Counted from the stretch's first letter, positions 1-9,077 are shown. The stretch: DNA of 57,724 nt from Alcanivoracaceae bacterium (GCA_016763695.1 JAESTH010000204.1:1-57724), one strand, 5' to 3'. A program made the numbers and translations. The notes: generated by a model from the sequence alone, not told the origin.

Positions 1-23
1 CGACTCCACGGTTGTGCGTTAAG

Positions 24-58
24 CCAGTGATGCCTCACGGCATTGCTGGTTTTTTTTT
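24..58 (+). terminator. Rho-independent terminator of an upstream, off-window gene
   Basis: An 11-bp stem (24-34 with 39-49, two G-T wobble pairs) with a 4-base loop is followed by nine T residues. It would end a plus-strand transcript whose gene lies left of the window. The first 20 bases before it were not identified. Confidence 0.75.
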
Positions 59-178
59 GCCCTAAACTTACTCATTACCTTCTATATAAATCATTCATAA
101 TTAAATTTCTTGTTATTTTTTCACTAAGCTACTCGATTTTGGTTGATTTTTGCCTAAGCATGAAATATATTTCACTAC

Positions 179-1144
179 ATGAAAAATATTTCACCACAAG
201 CGCCGACAAATGATCAGCTTAGTTTAGCAACTAAGGCTGCATGGTTATCATATATTGGTGGTTATACTCAGAGCGAAGTTGCTAAACGTCTAAATGTGTC
301 TTCAGCAAAAGCGCATCGCTTGATTGCATTTGCCCATGCCAATAATGTGGTTAAAATATTTGTAGAAGGTGATATTGTGGAATGTGTACAGTTAGAAGAA
401 AAAATCATCAACAAATTTGGTCTGACATCCTGTATTGTTGTGCCTGATTTTGATGGAGAGCAATCCGAGTTTAATGCCATTGGTGCTGCGGGTGCTGGTT
501 TTTTACATCAACTGTTTAAGAATACAACAAATACCATCATAGGTATTGGTAAAGGACGGACGCTGTCATCGGTGGTTGAACATCTTCCACATATACAAAC
601 TCACAATGTGAAATTTGTTTCGGTATCGGGTGGTTTAACCCGTAAATTTTCAACCAACCCTTTTGATGTTATTCATCGAATATCTGAACGGACAAATGCT
701 GAGGCCTATTTTTTGCCTGTACCTTATATGGCAAAAGACACAAAAGAAAAGCAAATGTTACTGTCACAGCAAAGTGTCAGGCAGATGCTGGATTTTGCTA
801 AAACTGCCAGTGTTTACATTGTGGGTTTAGGTTCGCTTGAGGGCAGTGCTCATGTACATCAGACAGGACTGATAGAGGAAAGCATATGGCAAATCATGAT
901 AGACAAACAGGCAGTTGGTGATTTTATGGGGGTGTTTTTAGATAAAAATGGTTTAAAAATTAAAGATCCCGCCAATGAACTGGCACTGGGGTTAAGTATG
1001 GAGGACATAAAGGGGCAACAGGTGATTGCTATAGTAGGCGGGATGCATAAAGGCATAGCCACACTGGCAGCGTTAAAAACACAGACCATCACTGATCTGA
1101 TTATCGGTGAAGAATCAGCAAAAAAACTAGTTAAATTAATGTAG
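179..1144 (+). CDS. SorC/DeoR-type sugar-binding transcriptional regulator
   Basis: A 321-residue protein with an N-terminal helix-turn-helix (about residues 18-60, including YTQSEVAKRLNVSSAKAHRL) followed by the sugar-phosphate sensing domain of the SorC family, with GIGKGRTL and SVSGG motifs in the ligand region. Length and order match the family that includes LsrR and the Bacillus deoxyribonucleoside regulator DeoR. It lies 29 bp upstream of deoC on the same strand, so it probably controls this operon, with deoxyribose-5-phosphate as the likely inducer (inference from Bacillus DeoR). The first 178 bases hold the upstream terminator and presumably its promoter; I see no clear operator. Confidence 0.85.
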   Translation: MKNISPQAPTNDQLSLATKAAWLSYIGGYTQSEVAKRLNVSSAKAHRLIAFAHANNVVKIFVEGDIVECVQLEEKIINKFGLTSCIVVPDFDGEQSEFNAIGAAGAGFLHQLFKNTTNTIIGIGKGRTLSSVVEHLPHIQTHNVKFVSVSGGLTRKFSTNPFDVIHRISERTNAEAYFLPVPYMAKDTKEKQMLLSQQSVRQMLDFAKTASVYIVGLGSLEGSAHVHQTGLIEESIWQIMIDKQAVGDFMGVFLDKNGLKIKDPANELALGLSMEDIKGQQVIAIVGGMHKGIATLAALKTQTITDLIIGEESAKKLVKLM

Positions 1145-1173
1145 GGTGGGCATACCCATCAAAAGAGAAGATT

Positions 1174-2142
1174 ATGAAAGTTAAGAATAAGCATGTGAAA
1201 AGAAATCCAGGTACGGCATTTAATCTTAAGTGGGTTAATGAAATTCAGATTAATAAGAGTGCCATAGAAAGGCGGGCAGCCAGTTATGCTGGCAGGCGTT
1301 CCATAAAAAAGCAACATCAAGCTGCATGGTTGTTAAAATCGTTGAGTTGTATAGATTTAACCACTCTGGCAGGTGATGATACCGTTAGGCGAGTGAAAAG
1401 ATTGTGTGAAAAGGCCAAAAACCCTGTGCGTAAAGACATGCTTAAAGCACTAGGAGTTGATAAGTTAACCGTTACTACAGGAGCTGTCTGTGTTTATCAT
1501 GAGATGTTGGCTGCTGCCAGTGAATTTTTAAAAGGCTCAGGTGTGCAACTGGCTGCGGTTTCTACTGGTTTTCCTGCAGGTTTAACGCCATTCGATTTAC
1601 GCGTGGAAGAAATTAAACGTTCAGTAGTAGCTGGTGCTACAGAAATTGACATCGTCATTTCGCGCAGACATGTTTTTGCTCAGGACTGGCAAGCCCTCTA
1701 TGATGAGACGGTTGCCTATAGAAAAGCCTGTGGTGATGCCCATTTGAAAACCATTTTGGCAACAGGCGAACTGGGAACATTGCGTAATGTAGCCAAGGCA
1801 TCAATGGTTTGTATGATGGCTGGTGCTGATTTTATTAAAACCTCAACTGGTAAAGAGAAAGTCAATGCAACATTACCTGTGAGCCTGGTCATGGTGAGAA
1901 TGATTAGGGAATACTATGAAAAAACAGGTTATAAAATTGGTTACAAACCAGCAGGCGGAATCAGTACAGCCAAAGAAAGTTTATTGTATCTTATTTTAAT
2001 GAAAGAGGAGTTAGGGCGAGACTGGTTAGAGCCAGAGCTATTTAGATTTGGTGCCAGTAGTTTACTCGGAGATATAGAAAGACAATTAGAACATCACATA
2101 ACTGGTAAATATTCTGCCAGTTTTAGACACGCAATAGGTTAA
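1174..2142 (+). CDS. deoC: Deoxyribose-phosphate aldolase, long eukaryote-like form
   Basis: This enzyme cleaves 2-deoxyribose-5-phosphate to acetaldehyde and glyceraldehyde-3-phosphate in the cytoplasm. The Schiff-base lysine lies in FIKTSTGK (K222), the second lysine in GYKPAGG (K258), and the acidic residue in TEIDIVI (D159). At 322 residues it is longer than E. coli DeoC (about 259). Its roughly 70-residue N-terminal part (NLKWVNEIQINK, then IDLTTLAGDDT) resembles animal DERA from memory, as do LKTILATGELGTL and KPAGGI. The start is supported by a GAGAAG ribosome site just upstream. It is followed after 4 bp by an aldehyde dehydrogenase that could oxidise the acetaldehyde released here. 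Confidence 0.95.
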   Translation: MKVKNKHVKRNPGTAFNLKWVNEIQINKSAIERRAASYAGRRSIKKQHQAAWLLKSLSCIDLTTLAGDDTVRRVKRLCEKAKNPVRKDMLKALGVDKLTVTTGAVCVYHEMLAAASEFLKGSGVQLAAVSTGFPAGLTPFDLRVEEIKRSVVAGATEIDIVISRRHVFAQDWQALYDETVAYRKACGDAHLKTILATGELGTLRNVAKASMVCMMAGADFIKTSTGKEKVNATLPVSLVMVRMIREYYEKTGYKIGYKPAGGISTAKESLLYLILMKEELGRDWLEPELFRFGASSLLGDIERQLEHHITGKYSASFRHAIG

Positions 2143-2146
2143 GACA

Positions 2147-4522
2147 ATGAGCATTATGAAAATTTTAGAAACAATGGATTATGGTAAAGCACCCGAAAAT
2201 ACAGATGCAGCCATGGCTTGGATAAATGACTACAATAAAAAATTTGGGTTATTCATCAATGGTGAGTTCATTCACAATAAAAAGGCAAAATATTTTTATA
2301 CATATAACCCTGCAAATGGCGAAAAATTAGCCGAGATTACCCAAGCCAGTGAAAAAGATGTAGATATTGCCGTTATGGCTGCCAATGCAGCTCAGGATTC
2401 GTGGGCTAATTTATCTGGTTTTCAACGGGCAAAGTATTTATATTCCATTGCCAGGCTGATACAAAAACACTCGCGTCTATTTGCTGTATTGGAAAGTCTG
2501 GATAATGGCAAGCCCATTCGTGAGAGTCGTGATGTTGATATTCCTCTGGTTATCAGACATTTTTATCATCATGCAGGTTGGGCACAGCTATTGGAAGATA
2601 AGCTGGATGATTATGAAGCCATAGGTGTGGCTGGACAAATTATCCCGTGGAATTTCCCGTTATTGATGATGGCGTGGAAAATTGCACCTGCATTGGCTGC
2701 AGGAAATACTATTGTCTTGAAACCAGCTGAGTATACCAGTTTAACCGCATTGTTATTTGCTGAAATTTGTATGCAAGCGGGTTTACCCAAAGGGGTGGTT
2801 AATATAGTCACGGGTGATGGCAAGACAGGTGCGCACATAGTTAATCACAAAGACATCGGTAAGATTGCATTTACGGGTTCAACCGATGTTGGGCGTTTAA
2901 TCCGCGAGCAAACAGCAGGAACAGGTAAAAAATTAACGCTAGAACTTGGTGGTAAGTCAGCCTTTATTGTCTTTGATGATGCTGATATAGACAGTGCCAT
3001 TGAAGGTTTGATTGATGCTATCTGGTTTAATCAGGGGCAGGTTTGTTGTGCAGGGTCACGATTATTAGTGCAGGAAAGCATTGCAGACAGGTTTCATGAA
3101 AAACTAAAAGCCCGCATGGAAAAATTACGTGTTGGTGACCCATTAGATAAATCAATAGATATTGGAGCGATAATAGATCCATCACAACAAAAGAGAATTG
3201 CTGAATTGGTTAAATTGGGAGTGGCAGAAGGAGCTGAATTATTTCAACCTGATATTACTTTGCCAGAGTGTGGCTGTTTTTATCCACCAACACTTTTAAC
3301 TGAAGTGGATACCGCTCATTATGTTGCACAAGAAGAAATATTTGGTCCTGTATTAATATCTATGACCTTTAGAACCCCATCTGAGGCAGTGGCTCTGGCC
3401 AATAATGTCCGTTATGGTCTGGCTTGTAGTATTTGGAGTGAAAACATCAATCTAGCCATGGATATGGCGCCAAAAGTTATCGCTGGTGTGGTGTGGATAA
3501 ATTGTACCAATCAATTTGATGCAGCAGCTGGGTTTGGTGGTAAAAAAGAATCTGGTTTTGGTCGTGAAGGTGGAATAGAGGGTATGTACGCTTACTTAAA
3601 GCCAAAGTATGAAAAAAGCCTCAAGATTGCTAAAGCGCAGAAAATATTTGAATTAAAAAGTCAAAGAAGCATTGCAATGGTAGACAGAACTCCCAAGTTT
3701 TATATAGGTGGCAAACAGACCAGACCAGATGGGGGTTACTCTCAGGCAGTGGTTTCTGCCAAGGGTGAATTGTTAGCGCACATAGGTAAGGGCAACCGCA
3801 AAGATATACGTAATGCTGTAGAAGCAACCAGAAAAGCAACAGGCTGGACCAATACCACTGCCCATAATCGCGCTCAGGTTTTGTATTTCATTGCTGAAAA
3901 TTTGGCCTTGCGAGCGGATGAGTTTGCTATTCATATTCAATCATTGACAGGTTTAACTTTAGAGAATGCTCAAAATGAAGTGTATACTTGCATTGAGAGG
4001 CTGTTTTATTACGCTGCTTATGCCGATAAGTTAGATGGTGCAGTTCATACCGTTCCCCTGCGTGGAGTGGTGTTGGCGATGCCTGAGGCCAATGGAATTA
4101 TGGGCATTATCTGCCCTGATGAAAGTCCTTTATTGGGGTTCATTTCATTGATGGCAGCTGCTATATCCATGGGTAATCGTATTGTTATTATTCCATCACA
4201 GGCTTCTGCATTAATGGCATTAGAGTTCTATCAAATACTTGAGACCTCTGATGTGCCAGCAGGTGTGGTCAATATTATTACTGGTGATAAGAATGAACTA
4301 GCACAAGTATTGGCTGATCATTATGAAGTAGAATCAGTCTGGTATTTTGGAGATAAAGCCGGCTCTACAATGGTAGAGAAAGCCTCTGCTGCAAATTTAA
4401 AACGCACATGGGTCAATAATGGTAAAGCACGTGACTGGTTCGACAACAAGCTTGGTCAAGGCAAAGAGTTCTTAAACCAGGCAACTGATGTAAAAAATAT
4501 CTGGACACCGTATGGTGAATAA
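2147..4522 (+). CDS. Two-domain aldehyde dehydrogenase, ALDH16-like
   Basis: A 791-residue NAD(P)-dependent aldehyde dehydrogenase. The first domain (about residues 35-490) has the PWNF asparagine (N169), the general-base glutamate in LELGGKS (E266) and the catalytic cysteine in GQVCCAG (C300/C301). The second domain (about 515-791) is an ALDH-like repeat that keeps the Rossmann-like core (VVLAMPEANGIMGIICP region) but has no catalytic cysteine motif. This layout is that of the ALDH16 family, whose bacterial members keep an active first domain. The position directly after deoC suggests it oxidises acetaldehyde to acetate or acetyl-CoA; the exact substrate is inferred. Confidence 0.88.
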   Translation: MSIMKILETMDYGKAPENTDAAMAWINDYNKKFGLFINGEFIHNKKAKYFYTYNPANGEKLAEITQASEKDVDIAVMAANAAQDSWANLSGFQRAKYLYSIARLIQKHSRLFAVLESLDNGKPIRESRDVDIPLVIRHFYHHAGWAQLLEDKLDDYEAIGVAGQIIPWNFPLLMMAWKIAPALAAGNTIVLKPAEYTSLTALLFAEICMQAGLPKGVVNIVTGDGKTGAHIVNHKDIGKIAFTGSTDVGRLIREQTAGTGKKLTLELGGKSAFIVFDDADIDSAIEGLIDAIWFNQGQVCCAGSRLLVQESIADRFHEKLKARMEKLRVGDPLDKSIDIGAIIDPSQQKRIAELVKLGVAEGAELFQPDITLPECGCFYPPTLLTEVDTAHYVAQEEIFGPVLISMTFRTPSEAVALANNVRYGLACSIWSENINLAMDMAPKVIAGVVWINCTNQFDAAAGFGGKKESGFGREGGIEGMYAYLKPKYEKSLKIAKAQKIFELKSQRSIAMVDRTPKFYIGGKQTRPDGGYSQAVVSAKGELLAHIGKGNRKDIRNAVEATRKATGWTNTTAHNRAQVLYFIAENLALRADEFAIHIQSLTGLTLENAQNEVYTCIERLFYYAAYADKLDGAVHTVPLRGVVLAMPEANGIMGIICPDESPLLGFISLMAAAISMGNRIVIIPSQASALMALEFYQILETSDVPAGVVNIITGDKNELAQVLADHYEVESVWYFGDKAGSTMVEKASAANLKRTWVNNGKARDWFDNKLGQGKEFLNQATDVKNIWTPYGE

Positions 4523-4535
4523 TGAGAGTAAAAAT

Positions 4536-5327
4536 ATGAAATGTATACAATACATAAAATCAATAGCCCCAAATTTTTCACCGAAAGTAGCCTTAGTGTT
4601 AGGTTCTGGCTTAGGTGAGTTTGCTGACTCCATAGAAAAAATAGCCGAAATCTAGTATGCGGAATTAGAGGGTTTTCCTGTTTCTGGTGTTGGGGGCCAT
4701 GCTGGCAAGTTGATCCTGGGTAAAGTCGGAGGCACACAAATAGTAGCCATGCAGGGTAGGGTGCACTATTATGAAAATGCACAGGTTGACGCGATGAAAA
4801 CCCCAATTCACTGCTTTAAGCAACTGGGATGTGAAACCATTATCCTCACCAATGCTGCGGGCTCACTGGATACCAATGCTGGACCTGGTAGTGTTATGGT
4901 TATCAATGATTACATTAATTTTACTGGAGTCTCACCTTTATTTTCTGAAACAGGTAACGAAAGATTCGTTAATATGGTCAACGCATTTGACAAGATACTG
5001 CGTCATAAAATACTAACTATTGCCGAAGAAAATAATATCCATTTAAGCAAAGGCGTGTATGCCTGGATGTGTGGCCCACAATTTGAAACACCAGCCGAAA
5101 TCAATGCAATTAAAATACTTGGAGCCAATGCTGCAGGTATGTCAACTGTACCAGAGACAATAATTGCCCGACAGCAAAAAATGAAAGTTTTGGCTTTGTC
5201 AGTGATAACCAACTACGCTGCGGGCATGGATGACCAACCGTTATCACATGAACAAACCATGAAATATGCCAATAAAGCCTCAGCAACATTTAAAACTATC
5301 TTGACGGAGTTTATTAAAGGCTTTTGA
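4536..5327 (+). pseudogene. Purine nucleoside phosphorylase interrupted by an in-frame TAG at codon 40
   Basis: Read from the ATG at 4536, 13 bp after the ALDH gene with a GAGAG ribosome site, the frame gives a PNP-II type enzyme of 263 residues. It has the phosphate-binding VLGSGLGEF, then GFPVSGVGGHAG, MQGRVHYYE, TNAAGSL, the substrate glutamate in MCGPQFETPAE and the base-binding asparagine in VITNYAAG. The frame is broken only by TAG at 4653-4655, between SIEKIAEI and YAELEGFPVS. No indel is present and the rest is well conserved, so this is a single-base nonsense change or a sequencing error. A restart at TTG 4710 would lose the GSGLG phosphate loop and is unlikely to be active. The intact enzyme would feed deoxyribose-1-phosphate into this operon. 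Confidence 0.85.
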
Positions 5328-5342
5328 TTTTAAATACTTATC

Positions 5343-5972
5343 ATGACTTGTCCTTTATGCCTAAATAATGATTTTCAACATTATCATCAAGATAAGATAA
5401 GGGATTATTGGCAGTGTGCAGTATGTCTACTGGTATTTGTTAAGCCTGAACAGTATGTAACGGCTCAACAGGAAAAAGCTGTTTACGATCAACACCAAAA
5501 CTCACCTGATGATAGGGGATATCGTCAATTTTTAAATAAACTGCTTATTCCCTTAACTCAGAGGCTCAAATCAAATGCCATTGGTTTGGATTTCGGTAGT
5601 GGTCCTGGGCCAACCATCTCAATTATGCTCAAAGAGCAGGGATTTGCTGTTTATAATTATGATGTTTATTATGCCAATAATAGTGAATGCTTAACTGTCG
5701 ATTACGATTTTATTACCTGTACTGAGGTATTGGAGCATTTACATCATCCGCATAAAGAAATATCAATGTTGACAAAGATGCTTAAAAAAGATGCCTATTT
5801 AGGCATCATGACCAAACGTGTTATTGATAAAGACAGATTTAAAAACTGGCATTACAAAAATGATCTAACTCATGTGTGTTTTTATAGTATTGCTACATTT
5901 GAATATATTGCCGAGTATTGGTGCTTAACGTTAGATGTGATTAACTCAGATACCGTTATTTTCAAAGCTTGA
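5343..5972 (+). CDS. Class I SAM-dependent methyltransferase with N-terminal zinc-ribbon-like cysteines
   Basis: A 209-residue protein. The N-terminus has CPLC and, about 20 residues later, a second CxxC (WQCAVC), like a small zinc ribbon. Residues about 80-150 form a SAM-binding Rossmann fold with motif I LDFGSGPGP and CTEVLEHLHHP, as in the Methyltransf_11/23 type. It starts 15 bp after the PNP frame, so it may belong to the deo operon, but a link to nucleoside catabolism is not clear. The substrate is unknown. Confidence 0.75.
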   Translation: MTCPLCLNNDFQHYHQDKIRDYWQCAVCLLVFVKPEQYVTAQQEKAVYDQHQNSPDDRGYRQFLNKLLIPLTQRLKSNAIGLDFGSGPGPTISIMLKEQGFAVYNYDVYYANNSECLTVDYDFITCTEVLEHLHHPHKEISMLTKMLKKDAYLGIMTKRVIDKDRFKNWHYKNDLTHVCFYSIATFEYIAEYWCLTLDVINSDTVIFKA

Positions 5973-5981
5973 TTTAAAAAA

Positions 5982-7154
5982 TTATATTGCAATGCGGTTA
6001 CGGCCTTTTTTCTTGGCTTGATATAAAGCAATATCGGCTTGTTTTAGCGTTTCATCAGCTGTACTGATATCAATGGAATCGGCGACACCAATTGAGACGG
6101 TAATTGATGCAGTTTTATTTTTTATTGATTTGTTCTGCTTGTTGTTTATCCGTCGATTGACAACAAAGGGCGCATTGGCAATTAGTTTTCTGGTTTTTTC
6201 AAGGTGCTCTGTTACTTGTTCGATACTTTTATTGGCAAATACTAGGGTGAATTCTTCGCCCCCATATCGATAGGCTACACCTCCTCCAGTTACTTTTTTT
6301 AACTTTGCCGCAACCATTCTTAAGGCTTCATCACCAGTATCATGACCATATTTATCATTAAACTTTTTAAAAAAATCAATATCAACCATTGCGATAGCAT
6401 AAATACCCACCAGGCTTTGTAATTTCTCACGCAGTGCTCTTCTCCCTGGTAACTGGGTTAGTTCATCAAGATAGGCCATTCGCCATGATTCCTGAAGAAC
6501 GATAAACAGGCATAATATTAAACCAGAGCTGATTAATATGATTAAATCGTTATTTTGAGATCTTAAGTGTAAAGAAATAAATAAAATAATAATCACACCC
6601 ATGGCGGCAGCTGTAATACTGTTTTGACGAAGTGTTAGTAAAACAATTAAACTTAAAGTGGTCATAAGAAAAATACCCAAGGCAGTTTGGGGTAGTTCTG
6701 TCCAGTCAAAATAGCGAGTAGGTAGCCAATCGCTAAAAAGGTATTTAATTGCCCAGTCTGGTTGCTCTCGAATTAGCCATAAGGCAAATAGCAAAGTGAA
6801 GATAAACAATAAGTATAAGGGTAAGGCTTTAATTGAAAAAACACCCTGTTCTCGCACTAACATTATAGCCAGTAATAATAGCGGTATTAAAGTTGTGAAT
6901 AACGCAAATTTGAGTTCAGAATTGAGCCAGTGATAATCCAGTGAAAAATAAAGACTGCTTAAAATAAGCACATAAGCAAAAATTCGTGCCTGATTAAAGT
7001 GTAAAGTGACTGCAGAAGCAAACATGATGAGCAGTATAGGTAGGTATTGCATGGCATCAGCCAGTGATTTGGGTAATAATAAAAAATTCTGTTTAGCATA
7101 TATAGCCAATGCCGCCAAAATAATTAATGGTATTGTGGCTTTAAATATGCCCAT
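5982..7154 (-). CDS. Membrane-bound diguanylate cyclase (GGDEF domain)
   Basis: A 390-residue protein that should make cyclic di-GMP from two GTP. The N-terminal 220 residues are very hydrophobic, with about six to eight membrane spans and no recognised sensor domain. The GGDEF domain starts at MAYLDELTQLPGRRAL (about 227) and contains VDIDFFKKFND, the active GGEEF signature at 298-302 and a C-terminal ADIALYQAKKKGRNRI. The usual RxxD inhibitory site just before GGEEF is absent (KVTGGGVAYR), so product inhibition at that site is not expected. It converges with the methyltransferase gene. Confidence 0.92.
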   Translation of the reverse strand: MGIFKATIPLIILAALAIYAKQNFLLLPKSLADAMQYLPILLIMFASAVTLHFNQARIFAYVLILSSLYFSLDYHWLNSELKFALFTTLIPLLLLAIMLVREQGVFSIKALPLYLLFIFTLLFALWLIREQPDWAIKYLFSDWLPTRYFDWTELPQTALGIFLMTTLSLIVLLTLRQNSITAAAMGVIIILFISLHLRSQNNDLIILISSGLILCLFIVLQESWRMAYLDELTQLPGRRALREKLQSLVGIYAIAMVDIDFFKKFNDKYGHDTGDEALRMVAAKLKKVTGGGVAYRYGGEEFTLVFANKSIEQVTEHLEKTRKLIANAPFVVNRRINNKQNKSIKNKTASITVSIGVADSIDISTADETLKQADIALYQAKKKGRNRIAI

Positions 7155-7254
7155 TTATAATAATTGAATGATTGTTGGCATCAACATGTTTTTTAGTTTC
7201 GTACAATTAGGATTAAACATAAATAGTAAAGGCTAAATCCTATTTTTGCAAGAT

Positions 7255-7289
7255 AAAAAAAAGGCAACCATTTAGGTTGCCTTTTTTTA
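7255..7289 (-). terminator. Bidirectional-looking terminator downstream of the cold-shock gene
   Basis: The stem GGCAACC/GGTTGCC (7263-7269 and 7275-7281) has a 5-base loop and is flanked by A8 on one side and T7 on the other. It can end the cold-shock transcript (minus strand) 18 bp past its stop and could also work on the plus strand. Confidence 0.88.
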
Positions 7290-7306
7290 TAAAAGTATAT
7301 ATGAAA

Positions 7307-7513
7307 TTATAATACAGTTACATTTGCAGCTTGTGGACCTTTCTGGCCATCTTCTACATCAAACTCAACTGCTTGTCCATCAGACAAAGTTTTGAATCCA
7401 TCACTAGCTATAGCTTTGAAATGTACAAATACATCACTACCGCCGTCACGTTCGATAAAACCGAAACCTTTCTTCTCATCGAACCACTTTACTTTACCAC
7501 TTGTCTTACTCAT
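7307..7513 (-). CDS. CspA-family cold-shock protein
   Basis: A 68-residue single cold-shock domain that binds single-stranded nucleic acid. The two RNA-binding motifs are clear: KGFGFIE (RNP1) and DVFVHF (RNP2), with the usual opening [11 protein letters not shown]. Length is normal for the family. A GGAG ribosome site sits 8 bases before the ATG, and an efficient hairpin terminator follows the stop. It is probably transcribed alone. Which csp paralogue it is cannot be told from sequence. Confidence 0.96.
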   Translation of the reverse strand: MSKTSGKVKWFDEKKGFGFIERDGGSDVFVHFKAIASDGFKTLSDGQAVEFDVEDGQKGPQAANVTVL

Positions 7514-7696
7514 CGGAAATCTCCAAAATTAATTTTTAAATCTATATTTGACAAAATACTTATCAAATTATTGTTGTGCTGAAAAATGCAGGAATTACTT
7601 ACGTGGAACTTAAAAGAATCTTAATTAAGAGATATCATTGTGCGTAAACATAAATATTAGCTGTTAGTCTTACCAGCGGTGCATATTTTACCGTAT

Positions 7697-7720
7697 ATAC
7701 TATAGATACATGTATAGTAT
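7697..7720. promoter_or_regulatory. Candidate operator: inverted repeat ATACTATA-N8-TATAGTAT
   Basis: Perfect 8-bp arms at 7697-7704 and 7713-7720 are separated by 8 bases, which themselves centre on ATACATGTAT. The site lies between two divergent genes, about 185 bp upstream of csp and 70 bp upstream of the next promoter. The regulator is unknown and chance occurrence in AT-rich DNA is possible. Confidence 0.35.
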
Positions 7721-7791
7721 TTTTAAAAAAATGCATAAAAACAGTAAGAAAACCACTTTTTGGGGCAAAACATCATAAATACAATAAAATA

Positions 7792-7819
7792 TTGACCGAG
7801 CGGTCAGTCAGTGCATAAT
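7792..7819 (+). promoter_or_regulatory. Promoter overlapped by a TetR-type operator
   Basis: The -35 box TTGACC (7792-7797) and -10 box CATAAT (7814-7819) are spaced by 16 bp. The palindrome GACCG-AG-CGGTC (7794-7805) overlaps the -35 box, and GTCAGTCAG follows it. GACCG/CGGTC half-sites are typical of TetR-family repressors. A TetR gene is second in the operon, so autorepression with control of the RND pump is the simplest reading. Confidence 0.8.
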
Positions 7820-7845
7820 GTGACGTTTATTGAATAAATATACTT

Positions 7846-8499
7846 ATGTCCAAGTTAAAAACACTTAAATACTATAGCCTTGCTGAAGAGAGAGTTAATT
7901 ATATTTCACATGCAATTGGACTGATCTTGAGCATAATTGCCCTGGTATTATTATTAATAAAAGCTCTGCAATATGGTAATGTCTGGCACTTAATCAGTTA
8001 TGGTATTTACGGAGTGAGCTTAATAATGCTTTATACAGCATCAACTTTTTATCATCTTACACAAGAACCAGGTTTACGTAAAAGATATAAAATATTTGAT
8101 CATGCGGCCATTTATTTACTTATCGCTGGCACTTATACGCCATACACACTGGTGACATTAAATGGCAAAATTGGCTGGACTCTGTTTGCTATTTCTTGGG
8201 GGCTGGCAGTACTTGGAGTCACGCTCAAACTATTTTTTACAGGGCGCTTTACATTGATATCAACACTGGCCTATGTGGTCATGGGTTGGTTGATTGTTTT
8301 TGCATTTGAACCACTGAAAAATAGCTTGTCAACTGATGGTTTGTTCTGGTTGTTAGCTGGAGGTGTTTCCTATACGGTTGGAGCGCTTCTCTATGCTATC
8401 CATAAACTTAAATTCAATCATGCCATTTTTCATATATTTGTATTAATAGGCAGTATTTGCCATTTTATTTCGATATATTTTTATGTTTTACAGGTTTAA
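7846..8499 (+). CDS. Hemolysin III / PAQR-family membrane protein (TrhA/YqfA-like)
   Basis: A 217-residue integral membrane protein with seven predicted spans. The family signature is visible: [12 protein letters not shown] near the N-terminus (conserved His), YTASTFYHL in the third span region, [16 protein letters not shown], and a late [16 protein letters not shown] with paired histidines. PAQR proteins use such Ser/His/Asp residues as a metal-dependent amide hydrolase-like site; bacterial members affect membrane fluidity. It is the first gene of the TetR-RND operon and its stop lies 2 bp before the tetR ATG, so it shares the repressor's control. Confidence 0.9.
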   Translation: MSKLKTLKYYSLAEERVNYISHAIGLILSIIALVLLLIKALQYGNVWHLISYGIYGVSLIMLYTASTFYHLTQEPGLRKRYKIFDHAAIYLLIAGTYTPYTLVTLNGKIGWTLFAISWGLAVLGVTLKLFFTGRFTLISTLAYVVMGWLIVFAFEPLKNSLSTDGLFWLLAGGVSYTVGALLYAIHKLKFNHAIFHIFVLIGSICHFISIYFYVLQV

Positions 8500-8501
8500 T
8501 A

Positions 8502-9077
8502 ATGAAATCAAACAAAGAAAAAATATTACAAACAGCATTTAAACTTTTTTCCGATAAGGGCTTTAGTCATGTATCAATAGCACAAATTGCCAAGGAAGCA
8601 GATGTGGCAAAGAGTTTAATTTTTCACCATTTTTCCAGCAAACAGGAGTTGTGGGAAGAGGTTAAAGAAACAGTTTTTGCCAGTTTTGCTACACATCAAA
8701 TGGATTTGTTTGAGCATGCAGAAACACCTGTTGCACTTATTTCTGAATCGATTTATAAATATTTTGAATTTTTGAAAAGTAATCCAGATATATTGCGTAT
8801 GCATTCTTGGAGCAATCTAGAAAATGATACCTGTAGTGGTAAGTATGATAAACAATTGATAAAAAGAGGTTGCGAGCTGATAAAAAAAGCTCAGGATTCT
8901 GGTGTATTCAGGAACGATTTCGCACCGATTAATTTGATTGTATCTTTTATATCGGCAATAAATTATTACATGAGTGCAAAACCTCATTTTAAACAATGGT
9001 CAGATGAATTATATGCAGAGGATTCACAATTTGTGAATGATTTTGTAGGTTTTATTATTAATGGGGTAAAAGCATGA
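8502..9077 (+). CDS. TetR-family transcriptional repressor
   Basis: A 191-residue regulator with an N-terminal TetR helix-turn-helix (about residues 5-50: [44 protein letters not shown]) and a helical ligand domain of normal size. The ATG at 8502 fits the family; an upstream in-frame ATG at 8457 would add 15 hydrophobic residues read through the previous gene and is rejected. Its stop overlaps the adaptor ATG by ATGA. It probably binds the operator at 7794-7805. The inducer is unknown. Confidence 0.92.
   Translation: MKSNKEKILQTAFKLFSDKGFSHVSIAQIAKEADVAKSLIFHHFSSKQELWEEVKETVFASFATHQMDLFEHAETPVALISESIYKYFEFLKSNPDILRMHSWSNLENDTCSGKYDKQLIKRGCELIKKAQDSGVFRNDFAPINLIVSFISAINYYMSAKPHFKQWSDELYAEDSQFVNDFVGFIINGVKA

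Larger units (their letters stand above)
7514..7845. other. Intergenic region between divergent csp and efflux operons
   Basis: The 332 bp hold the csp leader (AT-rich, starting with the GGAG site), an 8+8 bp inverted repeat at 7697-7720, and the promoter/operator of the hemolysin III-TetR-RND operon at 7792-7819. No ORF in the gap looks real. Confidence 0.6.

Noticed and set aside
1-20. 3' end of a tRNA before the first terminator
   Set aside because: CGACTCC... can be read as T-loop plus acceptor strand, but no CCA follows, the 5' part is off-window and I cannot identify the tRNA.
4456-4806. Minus-strand 116-residue ORF over the PNP stop codon
   Set aside because: It is antisense to conserved ALDH and PNP coding sequence and has no family features.
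4710-5327. PNP as a complete shorter protein starting at TTG 4710
   Set aside because: It would lack the conserved GSGLG phosphate-binding segment, which is present upstream in the same frame before the TAG.
8457-8501. TetR start at 8457
   Set aside because: The extra 15 residues are hydrophobic and encoded within the previous gene; the ATG at 8502 begins at the normal family position.
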